Shown here: piece by piece, positions 1-12,684 of the stretch
Numbering within the stretch: the stretch's first letter is position 1
How the letters are laid out: every line of letters begins with the position of its first letter
Source of the DNA: Drosophila pseudoobscura
Lineage: Eukaryota; Arthropoda; Insecta; Diptera; Drosophilidae
NCBI RefSeq assembly: GCF_009870125.1
Contig: NC_046683.1
Coordinates: 6,324,001-6,388,000 of the forward strand
DNA length: 64,000 bases
Direction of reading: 5' to 3'
Made by a program: the position numbers and the translations under genes
The notes under the pieces: generated by a model
The model's input: the letters and a program-made list of their open reading frames with translations, nothing else
The model's database searches: none
Told to the model about the DNA's origin: nothing

Positions 1-183
1 AAAACTAATTGAATATCGGGTCGGAACATTTTCGACACATTGTGTGCTTGCAGGGGTGGTATGTACATTTATTTAAGAATCACGCAAGCCGGCGTTTGTT
101 CCGTTGAAAGTTCTGGATCTCTCCCGTTCCCACCTCTCACTTTTTTTTTTATTGCTCTCAGTCTCTAGCCTTTCATAGATTTC

Positions 184-293
184 GATACCCTTGAAGAAGA
201 GCTATGTATTGAAGGACGTTTCTCCAGAATCACATTTGATTAAAGTCGTGAATAGAATAACACAGCCATCGATCTGAAATCTGAAAGGGTATC
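184..293. repeat. Short repeat with 9-bp inverted ends (MITE-like, copy 1)
   Basis: The 110-bp segment begins with GATACCCTT and ends with AAGGGTATC, which are exact reverse complements. It shares the inner motif ATACCCTTGAAGA with the left end of the element at 4065. It has no coding capacity. The pattern resembles short non-autonomous elements dispersed in Drosophila, but the family is not identified. Confidence 0.45.
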
Positions 294-525
294 AGAAAGA
301 CCGACCCCCTCAAGGTAGTCTAAATTTTGTGTTAGCTTTGCACCTCGCGAGCACATTGCGTGTGCGTGTGCGCGTGTCGTGCGTCTATGTGTGTGTGTGC
401 TTTTTTTGAGAACAGAACCCAAGCATCGGCATAAGACCTACTGCGACGGCGACGACAACTGAGGCGCTGTTTGTTGATTACATAAAAAATGAAAATAATT
501 ATGTACACTTTTGTACATTGTCAGG

Positions 526-557
<32 letters not shown>

Positions 558-3500
558 TAGTCTCAAACGTGTGCGTGTAACTATAAACAAATACAAATGC
601 AGACACAGATGGGTATGCACTAAGCACTATGCGAACACAAGTCAGTCGACCACTTTGTGTGTGGTTGAGGCGATAAGATACCGCGTATAGCAGCAGCGAC
701 AGCAGCAGCACCAGAACCACAAGCACCAGCAGCGAAATAGTGCGCAAAATGCAAACAAAAAACTTAAAAGTAGCAACAGCAGCAGGAGAGGAGACGACGA
801 CAGCCGTTGCCCTGCCCCTGCCCCTGCTCAGTACCCGCCGACGACTTTGTTGGTTGTTATACAACAACAGAAAATGGAGCAGAACTCAGCAGAAGGAGAA
901 GAAGAAGAAGCAGTAGATAAAGCAACAGAAAATGCAGTAACAGCTGATCAAAGATGAGCTAACAGTGTGGACGACTAACACTTGCAGTGCAGAGAGAGGC
1001 CGGCCTGTTATAGCTGTAACAGAGCAACAGAACGGCAGGATGGGATGAAGCAGTAGAGTTTGTTTACAGTTCCAAAAAAGGGATATGTGATGCCTGTCGT
1101 TAACAGTTACACAAATGAAGAGGAAAGAGATAGCAGAATCATAGTAAGTCTCACAGTACAGGCGACTGAAGCTCAAGAGGCAAGATTCTGAATGATATCC
1201 CTGGAGAGGCAGGAAAGTGCTGGCAGAGTAACAAGTAAAAAAAAAAAAAAATGTTGCGTTTACAGTGCCATAGCTAGGGCGGTCATGTCTGGTACAGGCG
1301 ACAACTGTGTCATTGGTGATATGTGTACAGATGTAGAAGCAGCCGACAGTCAGTCCTGTAATCACTGGGCGAACAAATCATAGTAACAACACTGTATGCA
1401 CGAATGAATACATCTATTGCTAGAGTGTTACGTACGTCAGTTCGTGAGGAGGAGACTCTGACCACTACGTCGCTGTGGATACATATGTATGGGGAGGCGG
1501 GCGCCGCTATTCATAAATAGTAATTACAATTGTTCTCACAGCTGTTTTTTTTTTCTGTTTATCAAAATGATATACGAATACATACACAAAGAGCACCCTA
1601 TTTAAAATGCAAACCTTGATTATTTTCCGTTCAAGCTGTGTCATAACTAGTTGCCAACTATTTCTGTTCTCTCTCTCTCTCTCTGCTCTTCTCTGCTCTT
1701 ATTTCTGTCAATTATCAATTCATCTATTTAACTAAATGTTTAACAAAAATACACGCACACTCACATGCAGTCAGTCGGGTGCTCTTTGAGTGTGGTGCAG
1801 CATTGAACATTTGCGTTTGCTTCCAAAATGTGCTAATTAGTGGGAAACGTTTATCGCATTTCTGTTCATGTATGCATTTTTGGTTGTATGTTTGTGTGTG
1901 TGTGTGTGTGTGTGGTTGGTTGTCAATTGGTTTCAGTTGGGTTGATTGAAGGGCAACCCTGGCAAACTTATAAGGCAGCGGGGCAATCAAACGTTTTTTT
2001 TTCTTCATTTTCCTTTCTTGGTTTTGTTTGTTGAGAGTTTTCAATCATCACGCACGAATGCACAAATGAATGTAGAAATTAATTTGTGGTTAAATTTATA
2101 GATTATCAAGTTGATGGTGACATTTTTGTGTGTTGACAATGCAACTGTTGCGTGGACGAAGAGAGAGAGAGGGAGAGGGAATCTGAGAGAAAGCAGCGAA
2201 GGAGAAATCAGAGATTTTGCGGATAGGAAGCCAGGAATTGCTTTCATCCTTTGGTCATGTCATTCCTTCCTTTTCTTGTACTGCTTTTCTGTTTTCTCTC
2301 GCACTTCTCCATCACTTTCTCGCGTTCTTCTCGACTCTAATACTGCTGACTCTGCTCTTTCCCTCCTCGATAAACTCCTTCTCCAATCTTGTACTCCTCC
2401 TTTTGTTCCTACTCTGTTATTTACTCAGTTTTTCTTTGGTTTTTTTGTTAGCTATGTATATTACGTATACGCAACGATGATCGTTTCTCTCTCTCTTTTT
2501 CTCTCTGATTTTCTTATCAGCCCCTGAGACTTAGAACCGAGTAAACAACGCTTTGTGTCCACACTTGTGTGAGTGTGTGTGTGCGTGTGGGTTTTCTTTT
2601 TTCCATATTTATTATTCTCATTTATTAATGTTTTTCTGCCTTGTATATGTTTTGCTTTACCCTTTTGTTTTGTTTGGTTTCGTTTTGCGAGGAAAATGTG
2701 CTTTGTCTATATTTAGTTGTATTTAATTGCGGTTGACCCAATTTGTTGTTCTTGTAGTAGAGACACGATACCTCGAGAGTCGAGTGTATGCCTTGTGTAA
2801 TTGCTTATAGTAAAAAATAAAATCAAAAGAAGACTCTACATACTCTATAGAAGGAGAATGCTTGGACGAGAGGCGGGCAGAGCGAGAGACAAACACACGA
2901 TGTGTTTATTTTGGTTGAATTCAATTGAAATTGAAATTTTAATGATCAGTTTTAGCTTCGAGACGAAATCACTTGGAAAGGTACGAGAGTCGGTTAGGGT
3001 ATATCGTGTGTGTGGGAGCGCTTTAGATGGGTAGAGAGAGAGATAGAGAAAGAAAGTGCGCCTGGCAACAGGGTTTTTTTTGTGTGTGTGTGGCAGAGCG
3101 TAACGCAGTGTGTCAGACAGAGCAGGGCATCGGATAAACTTAAATGCCAAAGCAACAGCATACTAAATGCACATGCAAGCCACATGACATGTACAGATGA
3201 AGAACGTACTACAGTTTTGGTCACATGTTGGTGGTAGCACAGTGAAAGAAGCAACGAACCTTATGGCATGCACCGGACTAGGATCGTTTTCCGAGTGGAT
3301 ATAGATTGTATTTGTTGAATGCTTCTGTTTATTCGAGGTTTACTCTGTTTGCCCAAAGATAAGATGAACAAGAGTCGTGCTCTTTTAGTGATTGAAGCCC
3401 GTAGTCATAGAAATTGTTCAAATTTCTTCTCGGTTAAGAATCAAAGGGGATTTGAGTTCTATGTTTGACCATCTAATGCAATGGTTATACAGGTTATATC

Positions 3501-4064
3501 CTTTACGGTTCGCCAAAGATTACTTTGTTTCTCCGCCTCCTCCAGTCTCCTATATCATCTTCTGCTTCTTGCTCCTCTCTTTTCGCTCTTTTTACCGCAT
3601 CTAAAAAGCCGGCAAACTTCATTTTTACGCTCTTTGCCATGCCTTGCCTTTCTTTGCTGCGCTTTTCTCTTGCTCTCTTTCTGGTAGCTCTCTCACTCTT
3701 TGTGCGTGCGGCGGCATGGATGGGCATGGGTGATGAAGTCGTGACAGGGGGGTTAGTAGGGGGGGGAAAAAATGGTATAAATTTATTTTTATTTTTAACA
3801 AATACGAGCGACAATGCCGTCGTTGTTCAATTTTCCGCTGCTTTGCTAAAATTAAATATGGTTAAACGGCAACAACTGCATTCCCTCTCTCTCTCTCGCT
3901 CTCTCTCTTGCGTGCGTGTGTGTGTGTGTGTGTGTGAATTTCGGCTTCTTGTATTTCCTGCCTGCTCTGCTGCGACCTCCTCACTATACCCCCTCTCGCT
4001 CGCTCGCTGAGTGTGTGGCTGTCGCACGTGTCGATGTCGGGGACGGTGTCGCTTGCTTGTTGTT

Positions 4065-4284
4065 ATACCCTTGAAGAGTGTATGATGATTTTTGACTAAA
4101 TATGTGTGTAAGGAGTCTATTAGGTGTATATGTAGATACATATATTCTTCATGAGAACAAATGGTGGAGCATATCTCTAGCTCTTAAGATGTTTTAACAA
4201 ATAGTCCCACGTAATGTCTCAGAGTCCATGAAATCTAGCAAATGGCAAGTGGAAAAGGGTATCAAAAGCTTCGGCTAACTGCCG
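4065..4284 (+). repeat. Short repeat with inverted ends (MITE-like, copy 2)
   Basis: It starts with ATACCCTTGAAGA at 4065 and carries AAGGGTAT at 4255-4262, followed by CAAAAGCTTCGGC and a small inverted GCCG tail. The segment GTATCAAAAGCTTCGGC recurs in reverse orientation at 10,316-10,332, so this is a dispersed element, not unique intron sequence. Drosophila genomes carry many degenerate repeats with ATACCC...GGGTAT ends. It is non-coding. Confidence 0.5.
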
Positions 4285-5396
4285 TCTACCATGTTGCTAA
4301 TGCTTCTGCCTCATTTTGGTTGAGATTTCGATCAAAGCTCCGCCTCCTCCGATGTTGATTTTTAATTAATTTAATTATGCATTAATCAAGCACAGCCCGG
4401 TTTAGGTTTTTGTTGCTGTTGTTTTTGATTATGCAAAAAAACGACAAAGTTTTGCCCAGGGAGGAGGGTACGTACTCGAAAATTAAATAATTTCTTTAAT
4501 GGTTTATCATATTTAGTTGAAATGCAATGATAATCGTAATTGCTGTGCAACTTATTTATTTATAAACATTCTCTATGTTTTTTTTTGTGACTCACTGTGC
4601 GGCCAAAGAGAGAGAGAGAGAGCTTTTGATGACTTATTTTGAAGCCTAGCCCAAACAGCTGTTTGTTGTGCCTGCCTCTTTGTTGTAGTCCTTGTTTATG
4701 TTTCAGCAGTGCTTAGAGGAGCGAGCAGGGGGGGAAACCAAAGAGAGAGAGAGAGAGTTGTTTATGTTGTGCTACCCAAAAGGTTAGTGAGAGGTACAAA
4801 GAGAGAGAGAACGGTTCACTTTTCAATAAATGGCAATGTCATGCGCGAACGCTTCACACACGCTCTCTCTCTCTCTCTCTCTCTTTTGCTCGTATCTCTC
4901 TCTCTCTATCCCAGTCTACAAATCTTGTTTACGATGATTTTGCTTTTGCCGGCTCTCTGTCCCCCTCATTCACACACTTACACACACTGTGACAGCGCCC
5001 CGTGGTATGTGTTTTTGTCTGTGCTTTCGAGAGTATGAGTGCGACAGACGCGGTATTGGGGGAATTTTTGAAAATTGCGGCCGCACTCGCCGCCGCCTTG
5101 CTTCATTCGATTGCTTGCTCGCGTGCCTTACGGTTCGAGATTAACTAAAATAATAAATAAAATACAAAACCCAAAGAAAATGAACACTAAAAGTATATTG
5201 TATTTACGGTTTTTCTTTTGAGATTTACTGAGTGTGAATGATGACAAGCTTTATCTTTATGATGAAAATCACAACGAAATGCGGATAATTTTCATCTGGA
5301 AAATCTATGTATAAATGTTTTTTTTTTTGACGTGATTGAAAGCGAGATCTAATAAAAACGTGCACATCCCTCGAAACGACAACAGAAACAACAGAA

Positions 5397-5551
5397 TCAG
5401 TTGAAAGCAGCGCGTCGTCACAGCAAGCATAAACAGTCGAAAAAAAAAGCAGCAAGCAGTGAACAGCACAACCATAACAAGCAGTAGAACGCCTTGTATG
5501 GGTGTAGAAGCAGCAGGAGAAGGAGGAGCAGAAGCAGGAACAGGAGCAGAG
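5397..5551 (+). promoter_or_regulatory. Candidate start site and leader exon for CHES-1-like
   Basis: TCAGTT at 5397-5402 matches the Drosophila initiator consensus. It is followed by a CAG/GAA-rich sequence like a fly 5' leader, and at 5551/5552 by a good splice donor (GCAGAG, then GTATGTGG). No TATA box is visible, and the +28 position matches a DPE only partly. If used, this exon would splice to the acceptor at 12,682-12,683 just before the CHES-1-like start codon. The assignment rests on motifs alone. Confidence 0.2.
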
Positions 5552-7747
5552 GTATGTGGAAGTAAAACAACGGCAATATCAGCAAACAGAAGAACAGAAG
5601 AAATGGTGGAGCCAGAGAGAGCAATAGAGAGTAAACGTAGAGGTAGAGGTGTGCGTGTGTGTGTGTGTGTGTGCAAGCAAAGAAGCAACAAAAACAACAA
5701 ATAAAGAGTGTTGTAAAGAGTGGTGGAGGGGGGGCTGGGGCAAAGGCATATGCAGAGATTAGAATGATTAATTTTGGAAAATTCTTTTTCTCTCCATTTT
5801 GAAGTGTTTTTTTAGTTTAGTTTTTTTGCATAATAATACCCGATGCGATACGATTTCATAATCAAGCTACTAAATGGCATGCGGCAAAGCATAAAAAGAA
5901 CAACAACAATTAATGAGCAAAGAAACAACAAACAACACAGCAACAAACAAAACAAACAGAAAAACAACGAAGCAAAGAAAAACCACGTTGAAATTCTGGA
6001 CAGCGACGTCAGCGTTAAGCGTTAGCGTCAGCGTCAGCGTCGTACGCTCGCCTCGCCTCGCCCCGCTCTCGCACGCTCGCTTACGCTCTCTCTCTCTCTC
6101 CTGCCTGCCAGCCATGTGTGTACTCCAAGCCAAGCAGTTCCATATTCCACATCAACTGTGATGTGTGCAAATAAAAGTACAGTGAAAGCTTGCCAGAACT
6201 TTTGCTCTTTGTTGGAATGACTGGTGAGGAGAGGAGCTGTCGAGCGGACGAGTGTCCACTGTGCTTGATGGTGGAATCCTGCTCAAAAGTGATAATAAAA
6301 TCATAATCATGAATAATTATTTTTAAAGCCACCACTACACGTTGCTGATGACGGTGTGCGGAGGGGGAGGGGAGCAAAGAGTCGGGGGATTTGACTTGTG
6401 TGACACACTAAAAGTGCTGCCGCCGCTCTCTTTGCGTTCTCCCGCCCATTCATTCGGTCGCTCTCTACCTATCTCTCTTTGTCTAGCCATGCTTTGTCTC
6501 GCTTTAAAATGAACGCGTGAAAAGCAGTTTTGTTTTTCAAAATATATGCAAAGATTGTGGGGAGGGGTGGATGTAGTAGTGGGGTGGGAGAGGAACAGTG
6601 GGCAACAATTATAAACGCCAAAAGCGTTTTTCTAGCGGCCTTGTTGCGTTTTTTTTTTCTCTGTGTTTGTACAGACATGCATATATGATTTACTGTATAT
6701 GTATATAAACATGTATTTGTATTATTTATTTCTTGCTCTCTTTGCGTGTATGGTCATTTTTATTGTACATAGATTTAGTTGTTAAAAATATATACACGTT
6801 TTCCAATTATTTTATTTTCTGATCATTTTATGTGTATTTTTTTTTTTTACTGTTTTTTCCCTTTGTTTTATTAGGAAATACATATACGAATATAAGTTTA
6901 TTCCTTAATTTTTTGAAAGGACAGAGGAATTTGGTATCCTATTTTGGATCGGCGTTTGTTTTTGTTGTTTTTGTCCGTTTCTTCTATGTACGTTCTTTGT
7001 AGTTTTTCTTCTTCGCTTTTCGTTGAGGCGTATACGTAATGTGCAGGGCAAAAATAGAGAGAGAGACAGAGTGAGAGCGAAAACAGGCATACGTCAGAGG
7101 GCATTACGTATACGCCGCGTGGTTCGTCGCCATCGTATTTTGTACTACCTCGCCACCCCCAACCCCCCTCCGCTTCTTCTTAGCTGTTTCTGTTGTCTTG
7201 AGAAAGTTCTTGAATATTTAAGGGTAAAACCAAAGAAAAGTGTCCTTTAAAAAAATGCAATATCTGAGAGAAATTTATAGAAGAACAAAAAGATAAACGA
7301 AAAACTGTGTAAAAATATTCCTTCATCTAACAAAACTTATCACGAAATATATGTTTGTGAAATGAATTTCAAAAATATTTGTTTATATTTCATCGAAGCC
7401 TTGCATAAAGACAGATACGAAGAGAGAGAGAGTGCCGTAGAGCGAGAGAGAGAGTGAGTGGGAGCGAAAGACAAAGAGAGAGCGCGCGGAGAGAGCATTG
7501 ATTGCCGCCATAAGTTTTTGCAGTTCTCTCAAAAAATGCTTAAGCAGCTGTTGTTGCTGTTTCTCTTGCCGTTTGATTTTTGTTTCGTTTTTGGTTTTGC
7601 TTTTTTGTTTCTGTTCTTTCTCCTTATTGTTGTTGTTGCTGCTGCCGCTTTTGTTGGCTGCTTTGGTTGCTATTTCACTTTTTTTGTTGCATGTTATCTT
7701 TTTGATGGCCGGAAGTATGCGAAAGCTTTTCGGCGCTCTCTCACGCC

Positions 7748-7781
<34 letters not shown>

Positions 7782-10700
7782 CAGTCTCTCTTTTGTTGTT
7801 ACGTGAAATGAAATGTTTGGAAAGCTGTGGCAATAATTTTTGTTTTTGGTTTTATATGTTTGAATATTTATATAGAACAAAGGGAAACACAAAAACAAAC
7901 AAATGCCAAATGAAATTAAAATATAATTCAAATTCATATCTGCTTTGGCTTTGAATTTGTTTCATTTGTACAAAAGCAGAAAAAACCAGAAAGCCGGCAT
8001 TAAAAACATCTCTCTCCCTCTCTCTCTCTCTCTCTTTTGCTCTTTTGTTTATTTTGTTGTTTTTAATCATATTTTTTCTCACGCTCCTTTACATTCGCTG
8101 TTATTTATTTTATTTAAAGAGGAAGCCACTCATTTAACATTTTCTCTGTATAGATTTTCACATCCATCTCTGTATGTCTCTGTCTCTCACTCCCTCTCTA
8201 TCTCAATTGGGCGACAATTTTCACAACAACAAAAATCATGCTGGCCGAAGGGTCGAAGGGGAGGGGTCGGGCGAAGAGTAGTGAAGTGAAGTGAAGTTGA
8301 AGCGGGGCAGGATGTTCAGTCGCACGATGATTACACGCATTTCTTGTATTTTATACAGTGATATCGCCAGGTATTAGGATAGCACAGGGTATGATATGCG
8401 TGGCTACTGCTTGACCACGGGAGAGTGTAAGCAGTGTATAACGAAAGTATTTTGTATACTATTTCTGCAAGATCTCTCGCTCATGACTAGTCGTTATTTC
8501 TTGCACTCACTGTGGGTCATTCTTCTCATATCCCTATGTTTTAGTTCTCGTCTGCTATATGGTAAATCCGTTGAAAGGGTATCAATATTACGCTAATTCT
8601 TACCATAAGAAGTCATCTGTAAGTATGTCCTTAAGGTCAAAGTTCACTTTCGTCCAGCTCCCACGTCATGTGGCGCCGGGGGGTATCTGCAAGTCGTGCC
8701 TCTGTTACTTGCCTGCTTTTTGGTGGCTTACAGCTAAAGTGGCTCTCCCCCTGTTAGAATGCTCATTATATAGCATATACTTGATGCTTGCGTATGTGTA
8801 TGCATATCTATCTACATGTGTACATACGTATATCCATATCGGTGTTTATATGTATGTATCTATGTGTGTGTGTGTATATCTGGATGAATCATCATTCAAC
8901 ATCATCGTCAGCAACGGCCTCATCCAGTGGCTGGCCGGCTGGTGTTTCATTTGCGATTGTTGTTTATGTTCTTTATTTTTGTTTTTGTTTTTTTTTAGCA
9001 TGCAGCACACTCGCTCAGGTACAGTTACCACCATGTGCTGCTTGCTGTTGCCTGTTTCTACTGCTTTCTGGCTAATTGGGGGAGAGCTACCGTTAGAAGA
9101 GTGCCCCCAAAATGCAAGTGTTGCCTCATTTCCTCTTCCTTCTCCTTGTTTCTCTTCCCCCCCGCTCCCCACACTTGTCCTTCTCTCAGACTCGCATTCA
9201 TCCTTGCGCGCCCACTTATCCTTGTATGCCATCATTCTATCCACTGAATGGACTGACTGACGTTTGTGGGTGGCGGCGCTCCTCCCGTTGACATTTAAAG
9301 CAGCTGCTGAGGGTTCTTCTTTCCACTGCTTCCTCTCCTGCTTGCCCACTGCTTGCCAGCCCAAAGGTCTGCGGGTCACAGAACATTTGACGTTTCTAGA
9401 ACGAAAATGTGACTAGATGTCGACGGCGTCCCCTAATAATCTCCAAACAGCCAAAACAACAAAAGAGAGAGAGGGAGAGTAAGAGAGAGAGATAAAAGTA
9501 AAAAAATAAACAACACCAAATCAGAAGAGAAGAGAACGAGCGGCTCAAAAGGCTCTCTCGCTCGTTCTCTCTTTGGAAAACAAACAAAACAGATGGACAA
9601 CGGAGCATATGCCAAAGAGAGGGAAAAAGAGAGTTGTGTGTTTCGGAATTTAAGAGAGCGAAGTGTATCTGTGGCGGCATTTGTATCGGAACGTCATGCA
9701 AGCGGGTACCACAGTGCTTGTGTTTGTGTGGCTGCCTGTGTGTGTGTCTGTTTGTGTTTGTGTGCCTAACAAATAGTTGAAGTTTTTGTTGTTGTCCATA
9801 AGCGGCCATATTTGCTAATTAATTATGTCAAAGGCAGCCATAGCCATAACTTCTCCCCCCCCGGTTCAGCACACAGCACTCTGATCCCATTCCACCTCAC
9901 GTTTTCACACCACCCCACACACAGACACACTGCTCTTCGCATTGGCCTGCCCTCACAAAAACCACGTTGTTCCAAAGTGCATAAAATATAAGGTGAGGCC
10001 TTTTCAGAGAGCGCTCTCGTGAAACTCGCACACTTTTCCTTGTGTAACGTTGCCCCAATACGAAAAGAACGCAGAAGAGAGAACGTGTCAACAAATAGGC
10101 AACTCGGAGAACACCTTTCACTCTCTTATTCAACCTGCCCCTCCTTCTATTGTCGTGCAAAAATGTTTCAAATTGTTTATACTTTTTGTATTGGTTTTGC
10201 CGCTTGTTTTCTTGTTGTTTTTCCAGCACAGCAGCAGCAGTAGCAGCAACAGCAATGTTGCCAAGACAACGACGAAAACTTTCGAAAATCGGTAAAAGGA
10301 AGGCCAGCCTCAGAGGCCGAAGCTTTTGATACACTTGCAGGCTTAATGATTGAAAGTTCTGTATATTTGTTCTGCTTTGCAAAGCCATAAATACTCCGCT
10401 CAGCAAAGGGTATGGAAAAATTGCGTCGCAGCGTTGCTTTCAGGGCCTTGTCTATTTATTTGAGACGCCACTGTAAGGTGGGAGAGACGTCGATGCGACG
10501 CCAGCTTTGGAGGTCGTCGTCGGTGCCAGTAGCTGAGGCAGCGGTAGCGGCAGAGAAGCTTTTTATTTGTTTTTGTGCTCTTCTTAATGTTGTTTCTCTG
10601 TTGCTATTGCTTTGTGCGTTTTGTTCTCATTCTCTTTCTCGTTTGTTGTGGCGCGCTTTATTGTTGTCGCTGCTCTTTGCACATGCAAAACAAAAAGAGG

Positions 10701-11399
10701 ACAGGGAGACGAAGAAGAACAACTAACGGCATGTCAAAGTAAATTTCTTGGCCGGACATTTTTCAATGTGTTTTTTTTTTGTTGTTTTTGTATGTACATA
10801 CATATGGGCATATACATATCTCGTGTTTGTTGAAAATCAATAAATAATAATACACTTTGTTGGCTGCCACCCCTCACCGTACAACGTGCCGCCGCTTGCC
10901 TAACAGCAGAAAAGTTGGCCCAAAAAGGGCAAATGAATATTCAAGTTAATTGCAAACTGCGCTTTAGGGGGGTGAATGAATATTCGATGAATTCAATTTT
11001 TGGATGAATAAAGGGTATGAGGTACGTGTAATTTATTGATTGAAGGCGTGAGGGAATGAATTCGAAGGCATTGTTGAGGAATAAGATAAATAATGATAAA
11101 TTCCTTAAGACCGAGTGGAAGGCATGGTATAGAACGTACTAATGATGAACAAAGGAATAGAATGGCGAAAACCGTCGGTGTTAAATGCGTCGTGTATGAA
11201 TAAGAGAATGAATGTAGTAGGGATGAATGCATGAATGAAGGAATGATCTTTGGACTCTCTCTCTTTAGTTTTTTTTTGCTGTTTCAGTTAGATTTGTTTT
11301 TGCTTCTATTTGCAACTCTTCGAATACAAGCATTGAAAAAAACTATAACCAAAGCAGAAATGCACACACGAAATACGAAACTAAAATGAAAACTGCTGA
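5552..11399. other. Non-coding upstream region / probable 5' intron of CHES-1-like
   Basis: Nothing here codes convincingly. Apparent open frames of 100-230 residues (7383-7937 minus, 8559-9260 plus, 8846-9379 minus) consist of Ser/Leu/Phe or Arg/Glu/Lys runs from CT/GA and T-rich tracts. A GC-rich patch at 6001-6080 has a short GCGTCA tandem. A pure CT run lies at 7751-7778. Many tracts could bind GAGA factor, and several intron-like donors occur (for example GTAAGTAT near 8620), but no exon chain can be established. Confidence 0.55.
10316..10413 (-). repeat. Short repeat with inverted ends (MITE-like, copy 3)
   Basis: It begins with GCCGAAGCTTTTGATAC, the exact reverse complement of the right end of the 4065-4284 element. 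It continues with ACTTGCAGG and finishes with AAGGGTAT at 10,406-10,413. It is a shorter, degenerate copy in opposite orientation. It has no coding capacity. Confidence 0.45.
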
Positions 11400-11589
11400 T
11401 AAGATAATCCACTAATCACTCACACATGCCAGCAGAGCCAGCAGGCATGGGCAGCAGTCAGAAGGCAGAAGGAGTGACTGAGTCCGAGAGAGCGGGCATG
11501 GCAGGTGGAACCCAGCAGTCAGACAGAGCGCGCAATTTGCTGCCTGCGATGCGATGCGACGCGGGGTAGTGGGTGACGTCGCCGACGTT

Positions 11590-11835
11590 GTTGCTGCCGT
11601 CGCGTCATAAAACGGCACAAAAAGCTAACACGCGTAAACAAGCAAAGCAGCAATAAAATGCCAGCAGCAGAAACGAGAGAGAAGCAGCAGCACCAGCAGC
11701 AGCAGAGATAGCCAGACGCAGATAGCGAGAGTGGGAGAGCAGCAGAATAGAGAATACAGTCGCGGGCAAAGTAAAAGTAATAGTGAGAATGACAATGATC
11801 TTATGCATTTTGGCGTGACTGTAGTTGAAAATACA
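11590..11835 (+). other. Leader-like segment with splice donor, possible 5' exon of CHES-1-like
   Basis: The sequence is dense in CAGCAG and GAGA-type codons without a long meaningful reading frame, typical of fly 5' UTR. It ends at a good donor (AATACA, then GTAAGTTTT at 11,836). The next strong acceptor downstream is the one preceding the CHES-1-like start at 12,685. This would make it the closest candidate non-coding exon. No transcript evidence is available. Confidence 0.25.
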
Positions 11836-12683
11836 GTAAGTTTTCGGTGGAGCAATCGACGTGATTGGCAATTTGCCGATCCTATCACAAATCGAATAAT
11901 CATTTCTACATTTCTATAATAAAATCTGAATCTTGTGGTGTGTCTAAAAATTGTGTGTTTCTTGGAGTACTATTCCTATGCCCGCCGCTGTATGAGAACA
12001 CTCGCGTAAACTCGTATGCGTGCAGCAATGCGCAGCAAAGTAGGCAATCAATGCTCTGTGAAGGACGTTTGTTGCAACATCCACAAAAACAACAACAATC
12101 GATTGTGTCTAGTCATGCTCACGACATCCATTTGCTGACTGGCTTACCCCAAAATGCAGCAACATTGATTGATAATTTCGTCAATCAGTCATTATATCAT
12201 CAAAATGGCTAAAAATACTTGCTGAAATGTATCTAAGCGAAGTGATTTCTCCAAAGAATTTCAGATTTAACGGTGAGACAATATCTTCCACATACAGATG
12301 AGTGAGCACTCACGATCGCTGATGATCTGATCATTTTCGAATTTAAAATTTCAAAAGATATTCTATGAGTCAGTCTATGAGCCTAACTATATTTTCTGAA
12401 CCCTAAAAACAAATGTGAGACAGAAGATTATATTTATTAAGACCTTGAGAAGGCTTTACAGAGTTAAGAGATTCCTTTAAACTGGGATAACAATTAAAAT
12501 GGAAAGATTTAGGTGATATGTTCCCATTATTTGTACGATTTTAAGTGATACTCATCGAATCGAATGTGTCCTTTCGCTTATGGGATCAATGTATATATAT
12601 TTCGGACCATTCTGTAAAAAAATTCTTACGCTTAAGTGTATGCTAGCTCCCCACTAACCTTCTTCTCTACCTCTCTCTTGCAG
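11836..12683 (+). other. Probable intron before the CHES-1-like coding region
   Basis: AT-rich sequence without a credible gene. Its 3' end has a long pyrimidine tract (CTTCTCTACCTCTCTCTTGC) and AG at 12,682-12,683, one base before the ATG at 12,685. A small open frame at 11,865-12,212 shows no family resemblance. Confidence 0.5.
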
Positions 12684-12684
12684 C

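Larger units (their letters stand above)
1..5339. other. Non-coding upstream region of CHES-1-like, distal part
   Basis: No convincing protein gene is visible on either strand. The longest open frames (for example 886-1365 minus and 3525-4010 plus) are read through GA/CT, CA/GT and poly-T tracts and have simple-sequence composition. The stretch around 640-930 is rich in CAG/CAA and GA triplets, like many Drosophila 5' leaders, but I see no firm promoter or splice pair there. Two repeats with inverted ends lie at 184-293 and 4065-4284 and are listed separately. Purine/pyrimidine tracts (541-557, 4609-4622, 4861-4883) are potential GAGA-factor sites. Confidence 0.6.

Noticed and set aside
7751..7778. 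Pure CT run considered as part of a structured element or array
   Set aside because: It is a plain microsatellite. The window has dozens of similar CT/GA and CA/GT tracts and no spacer-repeat architecture, so no CRISPR-like array exists.
8559..9260. 233-codon plus-strand frame upstream of CHES-1-like
   Set aside because: It passes through GT and poly-T repeats, competes with equally open frames on both strands, and has no recognisable domain.
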